Source: Microbacteriaceae bacterium
GTDB lineage: Bacteria > Actinomycetota > Actinomycetes > Actinomycetales > Microbacteriaceae
DNA: 55,265 nt
Assembly: GCA_030841285.1 (NCBI GenBank)
Contig: JAVECW010000160.1
Location: forward strand, 1 to 55,265
Reading direction: 5' to 3'
The notes beneath the pieces are model-generated. The model made no database searches. It was not told the DNA's origin and was given only the letters and a program-made list of their open reading frames with translations. Shown here piece after piece: positions 18,198 through 26,812 of this stretch. Position 1 is the stretch's first letter; each line of letters starts with the position of its first letter. Position numbers and translations under genes: made by a program.

Positions 18198-18469
18198 GCG
18201 TACTCCCCCGGCCTTCAGTTTCGTTGCCCGCGAACTGACACCCCGCGGTGCAACAGGTAAACCTCGCTGTTTCGTACTACAAATACGCTAAACCGAATCG
18301 CGGGCGGATCATAGGGGCTTGACAAACTTTTCCGCAACCCAGAAGGAAAAACCCGACGCTCCGATTCCGGCCGGTATCTAGACAGCACGACAATCGCGGC
18401 GTACCGTCCGGGACCTCAGAGATGAGAACCCAGTTGAGCAACCTCAGCTGCGTAACGGAAGGACGGATC

Positions 18470-18643
18470 GTGGCCGCGAAAGAGAAGATGGACGCCACCG
18501 CCGACAAGGTCAAGGGTAAGGCAAAGGAGACCATGGGGAAGGTCACGCACGACGACTCCAAGGTCGCAGAGGGCAGGACCGACCAGGCAAAGGGTGACGT
18601 GAAGCATGCCGTGGAGGACGTCAAGGACGCCTTCAAACACTGA
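18470..18643 (+). CDS. CsbD-family stress protein
   Basis: The product is 57 aa, the usual CsbD length. The repeat-like amphipathic sequence (DKVKGKAKETMGKVTHDDSK..AEGRTDQAKGDVKHAVEDVKDAF) is diagnostic. CsbD-like proteins are abundant, soluble general-stress proteins of unknown biochemical role, controlled by sigma-B in Bacillus. The GTG at 18470 has GGAAGGA 6 nt upstream and is preferred to an ATG at 18422 that would add a non-homologous N-terminus. A strong terminator follows directly. Confidence 0.88.
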   Translation: MAAKEKMDATADKVKGKAKETMGKVTHDDSKVAEGRTDQAKGDVKHAVEDVKDAFKH

Positions 18644-18656
18644 ACCAAAGAGGACG

Positions 18657-18694
18657 AAGGACTCCCCCCGTTCCGCGGAGGGAGTCCTTTCTTT
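18657..18694 (+). terminator. Rho-independent terminator of csbD
   Basis: A stem of 10 perfect pairs (AAGGACTCCC / GGGAGTCCTT) with a GC-rich upper part is followed by TCTTT. It starts 13 nt after the csbD stop. Confidence 0.85.
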
Positions 18695-18703
18695 GGGTGC
18701 GGC

Positions 18704-18743
18704 GGCGTTGGCGCTGGTCGTCAGGCGTTCGCGTTGGTCGTCA
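18704..18743. repeat. Exact-adjacent 20-bp tandem duplication
   Basis: Copies 18704-18723 and 18724-18743 agree at 18 of 20 positions (form GGCGTTSGCGYTGGTCGTCA). It lies between the csbD terminator and the DUF7882 gene, in the likely promoter region of the latter. Confidence 0.8.
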
Positions 18744-18812
18744 GCTGAGGCCGTGGGGTAGCGTGCTACTAAGCAGGGATGCTCGTTCGCTGCCTGACAT
18801 TGGAGTGGTCGC

Positions 18813-19154
18813 ATGGGCAAACTCATCTACGGCACGACGACCGAGATCGTTTTCGACGATCGCGTTCTTGCGCATCTCCAGATTGTGATCGGCCTCAAAC
18901 TTCGTCGCAAAGAGGGTTTCTTCTTCTCCTGGCGTGACGAGCAGAGCGCGGGCGACGGCAGGAGCGCGATCTGGATCGACCCGGCCATCCCCCTCGTTTT
19001 CCGCTACAACGGCGGGCGCCAGCCGAAGATCAACAAGGAATGGCTCGAGCTTCTCACGCTCTCATCGAACAGCGCCCACGGCTTGCAGCTGACTGAGGAA
19101 GTCGCTGCGCTCGGCAACCCGGATGCCGCGTCAGAAAGTTCGCCACGAAGGTAG
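18813..19154 (+). CDS. DUF7882 family small protein
   Basis: The product is 113 aa. It opens MGKLIYGTTTEIVFDDRVLAHLQ and contains LRRKEGFFFSW, SAIWIDPAIPLVFRYNG and PKINKEWLELL, a pattern I know as a small conserved Microbacteriaceae family (DUF7882), sometimes mislabelled as an ATP-dependent DNA ligase because members are found next to ligases. No ligase motif is present. Function is unknown. GGAG lies 9 nt before the ATG. It stands alone between csbD and an acidic small protein. Confidence 0.82.
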   Translation: MGKLIYGTTTEIVFDDRVLAHLQIVIGLKLRRKEGFFFSWRDEQSAGDGRSAIWIDPAIPLVFRYNGGRQPKINKEWLELLTLSSNSAHGLQLTEEVAALGNPDAASESSPRR

Positions 19155-19273
19155 ACCCATCTTTGGGGGAAGTCAAGGAGGTTGAGCCGCCCGGCCCACG
19201 CGCCTAGTTTGACAATAGGCGTCTGCTCAGGGCGCACGTGCGCACCGCAGCCGAGAGGGAGGCTGAAAACTGC

Positions 19274-19507
19274 ATGTCACACGCAATGGATCACGATCGA
19301 AACCCCCGGTCTTCGACCGAACAACGAAACGTGGAGAACGATTCGAACAAGAATGTCTCGCACGAGGAAACGCCGTACGAGGAGACGTCCTTTGAGGATG
19401 CGGATCGCGAGACCCACGACTCGCCCGATTCGTCTGACTCGTCACGGCCGGGAGACATTCCCTTCGATCAGGCCGTCACGGAGTACGAGAATCCCGAGCT
19501 GGGTTAG
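19274..19507 (+). CDS. Small acidic, probably disordered protein
   Basis: The product is about 77 aa from the ATG at 19274 (89 from a GTG at 19238). It is rich in Asp, Glu, Ser and Thr (HEETPYEETSFEDADRETHDS) with no hydrophobic core, so it is expected to be disordered. GGGAGG lies 11 nt upstream of the ATG. I do not recognise it. Its stop directly abuts the stop of the convergent sigma-factor gene. The strongly acidic composition and the stress-type neighbours (CsbD, DUF7882, sigma factor) suggest a stress-related role, which is only inference. Confidence 0.55.
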   Translation: MSHAMDHDRNPRSSTEQRNVENDSNKNVSHEETPYEETSFEDADRETHDSPDSSDSSRPGDIPFDQAVTEYENPELG

Positions 19508-20497
19508 CTACGCGAGATACTCGTGTAGCGCCGGGCAGCGCAGGCGCTTGAGGCTTCGTGTCTCAAGCTGCCGGACGCGCTCGCGCGTGATCCCGTAGAG
19601 TTCGCCGACCTCGTCGAGAGTCAATGGTTTGCGTCCGTCAAGCCCATAGCGCAGCCGGATGAGGCGAGCATCCCTGGCCGGAAGGATGTCGAGCCGCCGC
19701 TCGAGGTCGTCGTGCCTGAACGTCATTTCCGCTGCCTCCAGGGGGCCTGGAAAATCGTCGTCTTCGATGATGTCGCCGAGTTCTGCGTTTTCGTTCTCGC
19801 CGACAGGGACAGCGAGCGAAACCGTTTCGGCCTGGCTGAGTTCAAGCCTCCGGATCTCATCCGCGCTGACGTTCGATACGGAGGCGATCTCGCTGAGCGT
19901 GGGGACGCGTCCGAGTTCGCCGTTGAGATCCCGTCGGATTCGATCGAGCTTGTCGATCTTCTCGACCGTGTGGACAGGGATGCGGATGAGCCGGGCGGTG
20001 TCGGCGAGCCCACGGAGGATGGACTGGCGGATCCACCAGGTCGCGTAGGTGGAGAATTTGTTGCCTGTTGTGTAGTCGAACTTCTCCACAGCGCGGACGA
20101 GACCGAGGTTTCCCTCCTGGATCACATCCATGAGCGGGAGACCGCGCCCTGTGTATCGCTTGGCAATGCTCACGACGAGTCGCAGGTTGGACTGGATGAA
20201 GGTGTTGTACGCCCGCTTGCCATCGTGGACGAGCCAGGTCAGTTCTCGCCGAGTCCCCGCATCCAGGTCGGTGCACGTCGTGAGGCGTTCGTCGGCGAGC
20301 ACGCCGACTTCAATCCTCTGAGCGAGGTCGACCTCTTCGGCCGCGGTCAACAGCGGGGTCCGGCCGATGGACCTGAGGTAGTCCCGAACCGGATCGAGTG
20401 TCACATCGTCGAAGGCGGACCTCAACGCGTTCGGTGATCCGGCGCTGTGCTCGGTGCCGCCGGTCTCTTTGTCTTCTTCGCTGGCGATCATGGTCAT
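19508..20497 (-). CDS. Group 2 (primary-like) RNA polymerase sigma factor
   Basis: The product is 329 aa. Region 1.2 is DPVRDYLRSIGRTPLLTAAEEVDLAQRIE. Region 2 is NLRLVVSIAKRYTGRGLPLMDVIQEGNLGLVRAVEKFDY..KFSTYATWWIRQSI with the RpoD-type -10 recognition helix. Regions 3 and 4 follow (RIPVHTVEKIDKLDR; LTLDEVGELYGITRERVRQLE). The long non-conserved region of RpoD is lacking, so it is a SigB/HrdD-like alternative sigma rather than the housekeeping one. The short N-terminus before region 1.2 is typical. Its neighbours, CsbD and other small stress proteins, fit a stress or stationary-phase regulon. Upstream on the same strand a TTGCCG/TAGCCT pair could serve as its promoter. Confidence 0.93.
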   Translation of the reverse strand: MTMIASEEDKETGGTEHSAGSPNALRSAFDDVTLDPVRDYLRSIGRTPLLTAAEEVDLAQRIEVGVLADERLTTCTDLDAGTRRELTWLVHDGKRAYNTFIQSNLRLVVSIAKRYTGRGLPLMDVIQEGNLGLVRAVEKFDYTTGNKFSTYATWWIRQSILRGLADTARLIRIPVHTVEKIDKLDRIRRDLNGELGRVPTLSEIASVSNVSADEIRRLELSQAETVSLAVPVGENENAELGDIIEDDDFPGPLEAAEMTFRHDDLERRLDILPARDARLIRLRYGLDGRKPLTLDEVGELYGITRERVRQLETRSLKRLRCPALHEYLA

Positions 20498-20659
20498 GCT
20501 GACTCCCTGGATAGTCGGTCAAACGGTGCCGCTGTGCGCTCACTGAGGAAACAATCCAAGGCTACCCATGGAGCGAGATCCCCCGGCAAGGGGGTTGACA
20601 AAGGGAAATGCAAACGCTAGAAGCGCCTTTGAAGAGTCAGGGAATTGCTCGTATCCGCG

Positions 20660-22117
20660 TTAAGCCGGATAGCTGTGCATCCACGGGGATCGCCGCTCAA
20701 AGGCAGCACTGGCCGCCAGCAGGCCGGCATCGTCGTGTCGGCGACCGATCAACTGCAGGCCGACAGGCAGCCCATCGAGGAACCCTGCCGGCAACGACGC
20801 CGCCGGATGACCCGTGAAGTTGAAGGGATAGGTCAGGCACCAGCCGATCGACGGGTCCACCTGGACGCCACCGACCTTGGCCGGGCCAGTGGTTAGTCCA
20901 TCGGTGCGATTCTCGACCGCGGTGACCGCCAGCGTCGGAGTGACCAGGAAGTCGAAGCCGTCGAACGCATCCTCGATCGAGTCCAGGACCGCACTGCGCA
21001 AACGCTCGTCTTCACGTGTCTGAAGCGCCGATTGGCGTTGTGCAGAGATCACCATGTCGCGGAACGCAGGCGTGAGTTCGCCAATGTGCTTACCCATCAG
21101 GTCGTACCCCTCCTCGACCAGCCCGGTCAGGCTGTCCGCGTACAGCACTCCCATCAAGCGTTTCCACAACAGGGAAAGGTCGTATTGGTCGGCAGGCAGC
21201 CGCACATCCACGGTCTCGATGACCGCTCCGGCCCTCTCGAGAACGCCGAGCGAATCTTCCACGACCGCGGCCACCCTCGGATCCACGGGGAAGCCGCCGA
21301 GGTCGGCGCTGAAGCCCACTCGCTTCCCACGCAATCCGTGCGGGCGGATCTCGGTGAGCGGCGTCGCCAATTCCGGAAGGCTCAACGGGTCACGTGGATG
21401 CGGTCCGGCCATCGCAGACAGCAGAAGTGCTGCGTCGCCCACGGAGCGCGCGAGCGTGCCCACCGAGGAGTACGGGCTTCCGGTGAGGAATGCGTTCGGC
21501 CGTGTGACATCCGCGATCCGCCCGAATGACGGCTTCAACCCGTAGACGCCGCACCACGATGCGGGGATCCGCACCGACCCGCCGCCATCCGTCCCCTGTG
21601 CGAACGGAACCATGCCCGCGGCAACCGCGGCAGCGGCGCCTCCGGATGACCCGCCCGAGTTGCGCGTCGTATCGAAGGGATTGCGTGTCGGACCGGATAC
21701 GAAATTGTCTGTGACGCCTTTGTGACCGAATTCCGGCGCATTCGTCTTGCCAACGATGACCGCCCCGGCGTCTTCCAGCCTCTGGATGAAGAGACTCGTC
21801 CCCGTAGGGACGTACTGCCGCATGGGCGACGAGCCGTATGTGCTTCGCACCCCCGCCCGGGCCTCGCCGAGATCCTTGATTGCTACCGGCACCCCGTGCA
21901 GAGCGCCGAGCGACCGCCCCGCCGCCGCGGCATCGTCGCATTTCCGCGCGGCCTCGAGCGCGAGGTCGTGGGTGACCGTCGTGAACGCGTTGATCCGCGG
22001 ATTCTCTTCGTCGATGCGGCGAAGAAAAGCCTCGGCGACCTCGAGGGCGGAGACCTCACGATCCCGCAATCTCCGGGCAAGGCCAACGGCGGACTCGAAG
22101 AATAGCGGGTCACTCAT
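20660..22117 (-). CDS. Amidase-signature hydrolase
   Basis: The product is 485 aa. The Ser-cisSer-Lys triad region is visible: [11 protein letters not shown] (Lys), then [21 protein letters not shown] and [17 protein letters not shown] (the glycine/serine-rich signature with the catalytic serines). The C-terminal half ([27 protein letters not shown]) is also typical. These enzymes cleave amide bonds in very varied substrates (GatA, acetamidase, 6-aminohexanoate hydrolase, allophanate hydrolase); GatA is unlikely here because no gatB or gatC is near. It is the last gene of an operon with an ABC sugar importer and an MFS carrier, its ATG overlapping the MFS stop by 8 nt. This suggests its substrate is delivered by one of them. 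Confidence 0.9.
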   Translation of the reverse strand: MSDPLFFESAVGLARRLRDREVSALEVAEAFLRRIDEENPRINAFTTVTHDLALEAARKCDDAAAAGRSLGALHGVPVAIKDLGEARAGVRSTYGSSPMRQYVPTGTSLFIQRLEDAGAVIVGKTNAPEFGHKGVTDNFVSGPTRNPFDTTRNSGGSSGGAAAAVAAGMVPFAQGTDGGGSVRIPASWCGVYGLKPSFGRIADVTRPNAFLTGSPYSSVGTLARSVGDAALLLSAMAGPHPRDPLSLPELATPLTEIRPHGLRGKRVGFSADLGGFPVDPRVAAVVEDSLGVLERAGAVIETVDVRLPADQYDLSLLWKRLMGVLYADSLTGLVEEGYDLMGKHIGELTPAFRDMVISAQRQSALQTREDERLRSAVLDSIEDAFDGFDFLVTPTLAVTAVENRTDGLTTGPAKVGGVQVDPSIGWCLTYPFNFTGHPAASLPAGFLDGLPVGLQLIGRRHDDAGLLAASAAFERRSPWMHSYPA

Positions 22118-23324
22118 TGGGCCTCCGAAGGACAGGAGCGGCGAGGCCGGCGATAATCACGAAGACCAGGATGAGGAAGAGTGCATTGAGCTGCCCGACG
22201 TGCTCGGCGAGGAATCCGACAGCAGGCGGACCGACAAGCAGTCCGGCGTATCCCACCGTCGCCACCACGCTGATCCGGGCGGACGCACCGATTGGATCGT
22301 CGGATGCGGCAGACATCCCGACCGGGAAGCCGAGCGCCGCGCCCAGGCCCCAGCAGATCGCGCCGATAACCGCGGTCGTAGGGCTCGGAACGACGATGAA
22401 CAACGTGATGCCGATGGCCGCGAGCAGCGCGGAGGCCTGCACCGTCCGCACGCGCCCGAACCTGGCCAGCAGGGACACCCCGAATAGCCTGGCCGTGACG
22501 AGCGCGATGACATAGACGTCCACCGTCATCGCCGCCGCGGCATCGCTGACACCGTGACCGTCGACCATCGCCAGTGCCATCCAGTCATTGGCCGAACCGT
22601 TCGCGAACGAAACGCCGAGAACGGTCAGACCAATGAGGATGGTGCGGCGTTCGAACCAGGCCGATTGGCGGATCCGGGCCAGGCCACGCAGCGGAGCGCC
22701 GTCGGCCGCGGCCTTGCGGCCCGGCTCGGGCACGAAGTCGCGCAACTGACGCGACGCGACGAGGGTAAGGACCAGGATGAGACAGCCGGCGACCGCAAGG
22801 TGAACGCCGACCTCGACGCCGAGCGCCGCCGCTGCCGCACCGAGGCCCGCGCCGATCGCCGCGCCGATGCTGAACGCCGCGTGGAACCACGACATGATCG
22901 GCCGTCCGTGCGCGTGTTCGACGGCCGCACCCTCGACGTTCATCGTGACGTTGCAGGTGCCATTGCCCAATCCGAGCATGGTCAGCCCCAGGAGCACGAC
23001 CGGGTAGCTTCCGAGCCCCGAACTCCCGATGCCGACCGCGAGGATTCCTGCGACAGAGAGGATCAGTGAACTCGTGATGAGCCGCTTGGGTGCGAGTCTC
23101 GGGCCGAGGCGCCCGGCGACGAGGAAGCCGAGCACCGATCCGACCGCGATCCCCAATGCGAGAAATCCCATCTGCAGGCTCGACGCGTGTAACGCATCCC
23201 GGACGCTCGGGACACGCGAGACCCAACTGGCCAAGCCGAACCCGGTGACGGAGAAGATGATGTAGACCGAGGTGCGCCATCGCGTCGTCTCGATCGTGCG
23301 CGGCGGTGTTTCGGTGCGCGTCAT
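22110..23324 (-). CDS. MFS transporter (YbjJ-like)
   Basis: The product is 404 aa with about 12 predicted membrane helices. The N-terminal block (FSVTGFGLASWVSRVPSVRDAL) and the cytoplasmic loop between helices 2 and 3 (GSVLGFLVAGRLGPRLAPKR) are typical of the YbjJ/FucP-like branch. The substrate is unknown. It overlaps the upstream permease gene by 4 nt (ATGA) and the downstream amidase gene by 8 nt. Finding an MFS carrier translationally coupled inside an ABC importer operon is unusual; it may export a product or provide a second uptake route. Confidence 0.87.
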   Translation of the reverse strand: MTRTETPPRTIETTRWRTSVYIIFSVTGFGLASWVSRVPSVRDALHASSLQMGFLALGIAVGSVLGFLVAGRLGPRLAPKRLITSSLILSVAGILAVGIGSSGLGSYPVVLLGLTMLGLGNGTCNVTMNVEGAAVEHAHGRPIMSWFHAAFSIGAAIGAGLGAAAAALGVEVGVHLAVAGCLILVLTLVASRQLRDFVPEPGRKAAADGAPLRGLARIRQSAWFERRTILIGLTVLGVSFANGSANDWMALAMVDGHGVSDAAAAMTVDVYVIALVTARLFGVSLLARFGRVRTVQASALLAAIGITLFIVVPSPTTAVIGAICWGLGAALGFPVGMSAASDDPIGASARISVVATVGYAGLLVGPPAVGFLAEHVGQLNALFLILVFVIIAGLAAPVLRRPNE

Positions 23325-24187
23325 CCTTTCACCGAACCAGCGGACATGCCGGCAACCAGGTTGCGCTGCACGATCATGAAGAAGACCACGACCGGCACGG
23401 CGAACAAGACGGACGCGGCGATCTGGCCGCCGAAGTCTGTACCGCCAAGATTCGAACTGAACGAGACGAGGTAGACGGGAAGCGTGTACTTCGCCTGGTC
23501 CTTCAAGAGCACGTAAGCGGTGATGTAGTCATTCCACGCCGCGATGAACGCGAACACGCTCGTCGAGATGAGCCCAGGAAGCACAAGGGGAAAGTAGATG
23601 CTCCGCAGGACGCGGAATGTGGTGGCGCCGTCGACCCTGGCTGCCTCCTCGATCTCAGGAGGGATCCCCTGAAAGAAGCCGCGGAGCATCCAGATGCTGA
23701 ATGGGAGGACTGTTGCGACGTAGGCCGCGCCGAGTCCGACGTAGCTATTCAGCAGCCCGAGGCTCTTGAAGGCCAGGAAGAGCGGGATCAGCAGTGCCGT
23801 CCCTGGGATCATCTGCACCGCGAGGATCGCGATCAGGATCGCGCGCCGTCCCGTGAAGTGGAATCGGGACAAGGCGGCCGCGGCAAGGAAGCCAAATGCC
23901 ACGGACACCAGGACGACCGAGAGGGCAACGACGATGCTGTTGAGCAGTGAGCTGAAGAAGCCCGCCTTGGTGAACGCATCGATGTAGTTTCCGAGGCTGA
24001 ACGGGGCCGGAAAGAATTGCGGCACCGTGGTCGTGATGTGGTCCGTCGTCTTGAACGAAGTGTTGAGCATCCAATAGATGGGGAAGGCCCAGATCGCGCA
24101 CGCGACGATCGCGACGACGTGCGCCGCCCTGTGGCTGCGCCAGCTGTGGCGCCGCCTGGTTCGAGTGCCGAAGCTGAGTGCGCTCAT
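23321..24187 (-). CDS. Carbohydrate ABC transporter permease (MalG/UgpE type)
   Basis: The product is 288 aa with six membrane segments, the first at about residues 20-42 (AHVVAIVACAIWAFPIYWML). The EAA loop that docks the ATPase is EIEEAARVDGATTFRVLRSIYFPLVLPG, the CUT1 pattern (EAAxxDGA........P). It forms the inner-membrane channel with the other permease. I chose the ATG at 24187 because it overlaps the upstream permease stop as ATGA; a longer in-frame opening back to 24472 lies wholly inside the other permease and is not real. Confidence 0.93.
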   Translation of the reverse strand: MSALSFGTRTRRRHSWRSHRAAHVVAIVACAIWAFPIYWMLNTSFKTTDHITTTVPQFFPAPFSLGNYIDAFTKAGFFSSLLNSIVVALSVVLVSVAFGFLAAAALSRFHFTGRRAILIAILAVQMIPGTALLIPLFLAFKSLGLLNSYVGLGAAYVATVLPFSIWMLRGFFQGIPPEIEEAARVDGATTFRVLRSIYFPLVLPGLISTSVFAFIAAWNDYITAYVLLKDQAKYTLPVYLVSFSSNLGGTDFGGQIAASVLFAVPVVVFFMIVQRNLVAGMSAGSVKG

Positions 24188-25173
24188 AATCCCTCCCCTG
24201 AACGAATGAGACGTCGAATGTAGAAGCTGGTGACCACCATCAGGATGATGGTCGTCACGATCGCGATGGCTGAGCCCTGGCCGAACGAGTTGGACGCAAA
24301 GGCCTTTTGAAATGACCAGATGCCGAGCGTCGTGGTTCCGCCGCTCGGACCGCCCTGGGTGAGGATCCACAGCTGGTTGAAGACGTTGAAGTCCCAGATT
24401 ATCGAGAGGATCGTAACGAGGTAGAGCACCGGGGTGAGGAACGGAAGGGTGACGGATCGGTAGATCTGCCACAGCCCTGCGCCGTCGAGCATCGCTGCCT
24501 CATAGCATTCCTCTGGGATCTGGGACTGGCCCGCATACAGTGAGAACGCGACGAACGGCACCGCCTGCCAAACGATCAACAACCAGACGATGAGGAACGC
24601 CTCTCCCGGAGTGCTCGTCCAGCTGTGCGACGTGAAGTTGCCGAACCAGCCGATCTGGGTGATCACCCAGTTGAGGACTCCGTACAGGGGCTGGAATTGC
24701 CACTGCCAGACGAGGGTCGATGCCACGGTCGGCAGCGCCCAGGCGATGATCATGACGAAGCTGAAAATGGTGCGCATCATGGTGCCCAACCGAATCAGGA
24801 GCTCGGAGAAGAACATTCCGATGACAACGGACCCGATGACGAGCGAGGCGGTGAAGCCGAAGGTCCGGAGCAGCACCGGCCAGAACAGCGGATCGGCGAA
24901 GATTCCCGTGTAGTTCGCGAAGCCGATCCAGGCGGTCTGCCCGGTGAACAGCGCCCGGAGACCGAAATCCTGGAACGAGTTGATGACGAGTTGGAGCAGC
25001 GGATAGCCGACCACCAGGATCAGCACGATCGCCGTAGGGGCGAGGAGCACCAGCGGTGCGATCCAGGTCCGACGTCTCCCGGCCCGCCGGTGCGGGCGCT
25101 GCGAGAGAGCAGCGACCACACCGGCACCCAGGGAGAAGGCGACTTTCGTTTTGGATGCGTTGACTGACATCAT
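24184..25173 (-). CDS. Carbohydrate ABC transporter permease (MalF/UgpA type)
   Basis: The product is 329 aa. It has a cytoplasmic N-terminal stretch, then six membrane helices starting WIAPLVLLAPTAIVLILVVGYPLL. The EAA loop reads IPEECYEAAMLDGAGLWQIYRSVTLPFLTP, as in CUT1 permeases. It pairs with the MalG-type permease whose start codon overlaps this stop. No ABC ATPase gene lies in this operon, so a shared MsmK-like ATPase encoded elsewhere is likely. Confidence 0.93.
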   Translation of the reverse strand: MMSVNASKTKVAFSLGAGVVAALSQRPHRRAGRRRTWIAPLVLLAPTAIVLILVVGYPLLQLVINSFQDFGLRALFTGQTAWIGFANYTGIFADPLFWPVLLRTFGFTASLVIGSVVIGMFFSELLIRLGTMMRTIFSFVMIIAWALPTVASTLVWQWQFQPLYGVLNWVITQIGWFGNFTSHSWTSTPGEAFLIVWLLIVWQAVPFVAFSLYAGQSQIPEECYEAAMLDGAGLWQIYRSVTLPFLTPVLYLVTILSIIWDFNVFNQLWILTQGGPSGGTTTLGIWSFQKAFASNSFGQGSAIAIVTTIILMVVTSFYIRRLIRSGEGL

Positions 25174-25191
25174 GACTTGCCTTCGCGGTTG

Positions 25192-26502
25192 TCAGTTGCT
25201 TGCGTTCAGTGCCGTGTTGAGGTGGGCATCCATCGACGACGCCGCGTCCTTGGCACTCTTGGTACCGGCAGCGACCTGCGAGAACACCCCAAGGATTGTC
25301 TGATCGCTCTCGATCGTTGCCCAGCCGGCGGTCGCAGGCGTGGAGATGGTGTTCTTGGCGCCGTCATAGAACGCCTTGAGGTTCGCCGGAATGCCCGGGA
25401 GCACTTTGTTCACCAGCTGGGTTGAGATCGGGATCGCCCCATTGACCTTGGTGATCTGGTCGATCTGGATCGTGTCCGACGTGAGCAGCTTGAGGTACTT
25501 CAGCGCGAGGGCCTGGTTGGTGCTCTTCGCGGCGATACCGAGGTCGGAACCGCCGAGGAAACTCGGCATGTTCCTCCCCGGGTGATTCAGGCTCGGAATA
25601 ACAAAGCTGCCGATCTGGCCCTTGAGGGCTGGGTTTGCAGCCTCAATGCTGGCGATGTTGCCGCCGGGGAGCATTACCGTCGCTGCCTTACCCGTCGCGA
25701 AGACATCGATCGGATTCGGCGTGGCGAGCGGCGCTGTTTGCGAGCCGTTCGCCGAGTATGCGTTCTGGAACGACGTGAACTGTTGAAGGCCCTTTTGTGA
25801 TCCCGGCGTCGCGAACTGAGCCTTCCAGGTACCGCCGGACTGCTTGGCGATGGCACCACCGGCGTCGTAAAGGAATGAAATCCCGCTGTACCAGTTCGTT
25901 CCGGAGATGTAGGCGGCGGAGAAGTCGCTGGCCGGGTTTGCCGCCTTGATCTTGTCGAGATCGGCGGTCATCTCGGCGTAGGTGGTCGGCGGTGTCGTAA
26001 TACCCGCGGCGGCCCAGATCGTCTTGTTGTAGATCATCTCCCGTGTCCCGCCGTATAGCGGTGCCGCGTAGAGCTTGCCATTGACCGTTGCCGGCCCTTC
26101 GAGTCCGGTGAGCCAGGTCTGGCCGCCCGAGAGCGACTTCTTGGACGAGGTAATGTCGGCGAGGGCACCGGTCGCTGCGAAGAGCGGGACGTCGGTGTTG
26201 CCGATCTCGACGATATCCGGCGGGTTATTGGTCGCGAGGGCCGTCGTCAGTTTGGTGTTGATGTTGTTCCACTGCTGTGTTTCAACCGTCACCTTCGCGC
26301 CGGTCTGGGTTTCGAATATCTTGTTGATCGCCGCAATCGAAGCGGGGGTGAGCGAATCCTGCATGTACCAGATCGTGAGGGTCTTGCCCTGGGTGCTCGA
26401 AGAACTGGACGCTGTTCCGCTTGCACCCGCACAACTGCTCAAGGCGAGACTCGCTGAGAGGCTTAATCCGATGACTGCAGCTAGGCGATGCTTCTTCTTC
26501 AT
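25192..26502 (-). CDS. Extracellular sugar-binding lipoprotein of ABC importer
   Basis: The product is 436 aa. The N-terminus is a lipoprotein signal: basic MKKKHR, a hydrophobic stretch, then ALSSC as lipobox with Cys at about residue 24, followed by a Ser-rich linker. The mature part opens LTIWYMQDSLTPASIAAINKIFE and continues as a family 1 (cluster B) solute-binding protein with sugar-type blocks (PPDIVEIGNTDVPLF; LGGSDLGIAAKS). It captures the ligand outside the membrane for the two permeases. The ATG at 26502 has GGAG 7 nt upstream. It is the first gene of a five-gene operon. Confidence 0.93.
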   Translation of the reverse strand: MKKKHRLAAVIGLSLSASLALSSCAGASGTASSSSSTQGKTLTIWYMQDSLTPASIAAINKIFETQTGAKVTVETQQWNNINTKLTTALATNNPPDIVEIGNTDVPLFAATGALADITSSKKSLSGGQTWLTGLEGPATVNGKLYAAPLYGGTREMIYNKTIWAAAGITTPPTTYAEMTADLDKIKAANPASDFSAAYISGTNWYSGISFLYDAGGAIAKQSGGTWKAQFATPGSQKGLQQFTSFQNAYSANGSQTAPLATPNPIDVFATGKAATVMLPGGNIASIEAANPALKGQIGSFVIPSLNHPGRNMPSFLGGSDLGIAAKSTNQALALKYLKLLTSDTIQIDQITKVNGAIPISTQLVNKVLPGIPANLKAFYDGAKNTISTPATAGWATIESDQTILGVFSQVAAGTKSAKDAASSMDAHLNTALNASN

Positions 26503-26651
26503 GTTTTCTCCTCGGCTTATGAACCCAGTCCCGCTCATCAGACGCGGTCGTACGCGCGCCAGCCATCACACGATGGCGAGATGCGTGGGCGCACAGACGG
26601 CCAGCCGCTTGCACGGCATGGAGACTCGAGGGACCGATTGAGGCCACGTCG

Positions 26652-26694
26652 GGAGGACGGGAACGTCGAGTCCGGTCGACGTGCCGCGTCCCCC
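26652..26694 (-). other. Imperfect long hairpin at the 5' end of the ABC operon leader
   Basis: ACGTCGA (26663-26669) pairs with TCGACGT (26676-26682) around a 6-nt loop, and G/C-rich flanks extend the stem with mismatches out to about 26652 and 26694. It begins roughly 10 nt after the predicted transcription start, so it could stabilise the mRNA or act in attenuation. No T-run follows, so a simple terminator is unlikely. Confidence 0.5.
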
Positions 26695-26706
26695 GAAATG
26701 GGTTAG

Positions 26707-26740
26707 TTAGGAGTATTGATTAACTTTCTTGGGTCGTCAA
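26707..26740 (-). promoter_or_regulatory. Promoter-operator A, driving the ABC-MFS-amidase operon
   Basis: On the minus strand TTGACG (26740-26735), a 17-bp spacer and AATACT (26717-26712) form a near-consensus promoter. The element TTAGGA-GT-ATT-GATT-AAC-TT-TCTT (26707-26730 read on the plus strand) overlays the -10 and spacer and closely matches site B at 28095-28120. The match covers promoter and operator together: about 26 of 36 bases agree. It is a likely binding site of the ROK repressor encoded between the two sites. Confidence 0.72.
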
Positions 26741-26812
26741 TATGCCCAGCGAACGTTTACATACTCGACACACGAGCGAAATCCGACCGTGTGGCGACTC
26801 CCGCTCGTGCTG

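Larger units (their letters stand above)
26503..26812 (-). other. Promoter and 5' leader region of the ABC-MFS-amidase operon
   Basis: This 310-bp gap lies between the ROK gene's stop and the start of the substrate-binding protein gene. It holds the promoter-operator (26707-26740), an imperfect long hairpin near the predicted 5' end of the transcript, and about 150 nt of leader without other recognised features. No gene is seen in it. Confidence 0.7.

Noticed and set aside
18318-18323. TTGACA as csbD promoter -35
   Set aside because: No acceptable -10 hexamer lies 16-18 bp downstream.
18813-19154. Annotation of the DUF7882 protein as an ATP-dependent DNA ligase
   Set aside because: No nucleotidyltransferase motif (KxDG) is present and the protein is only 113 aa.
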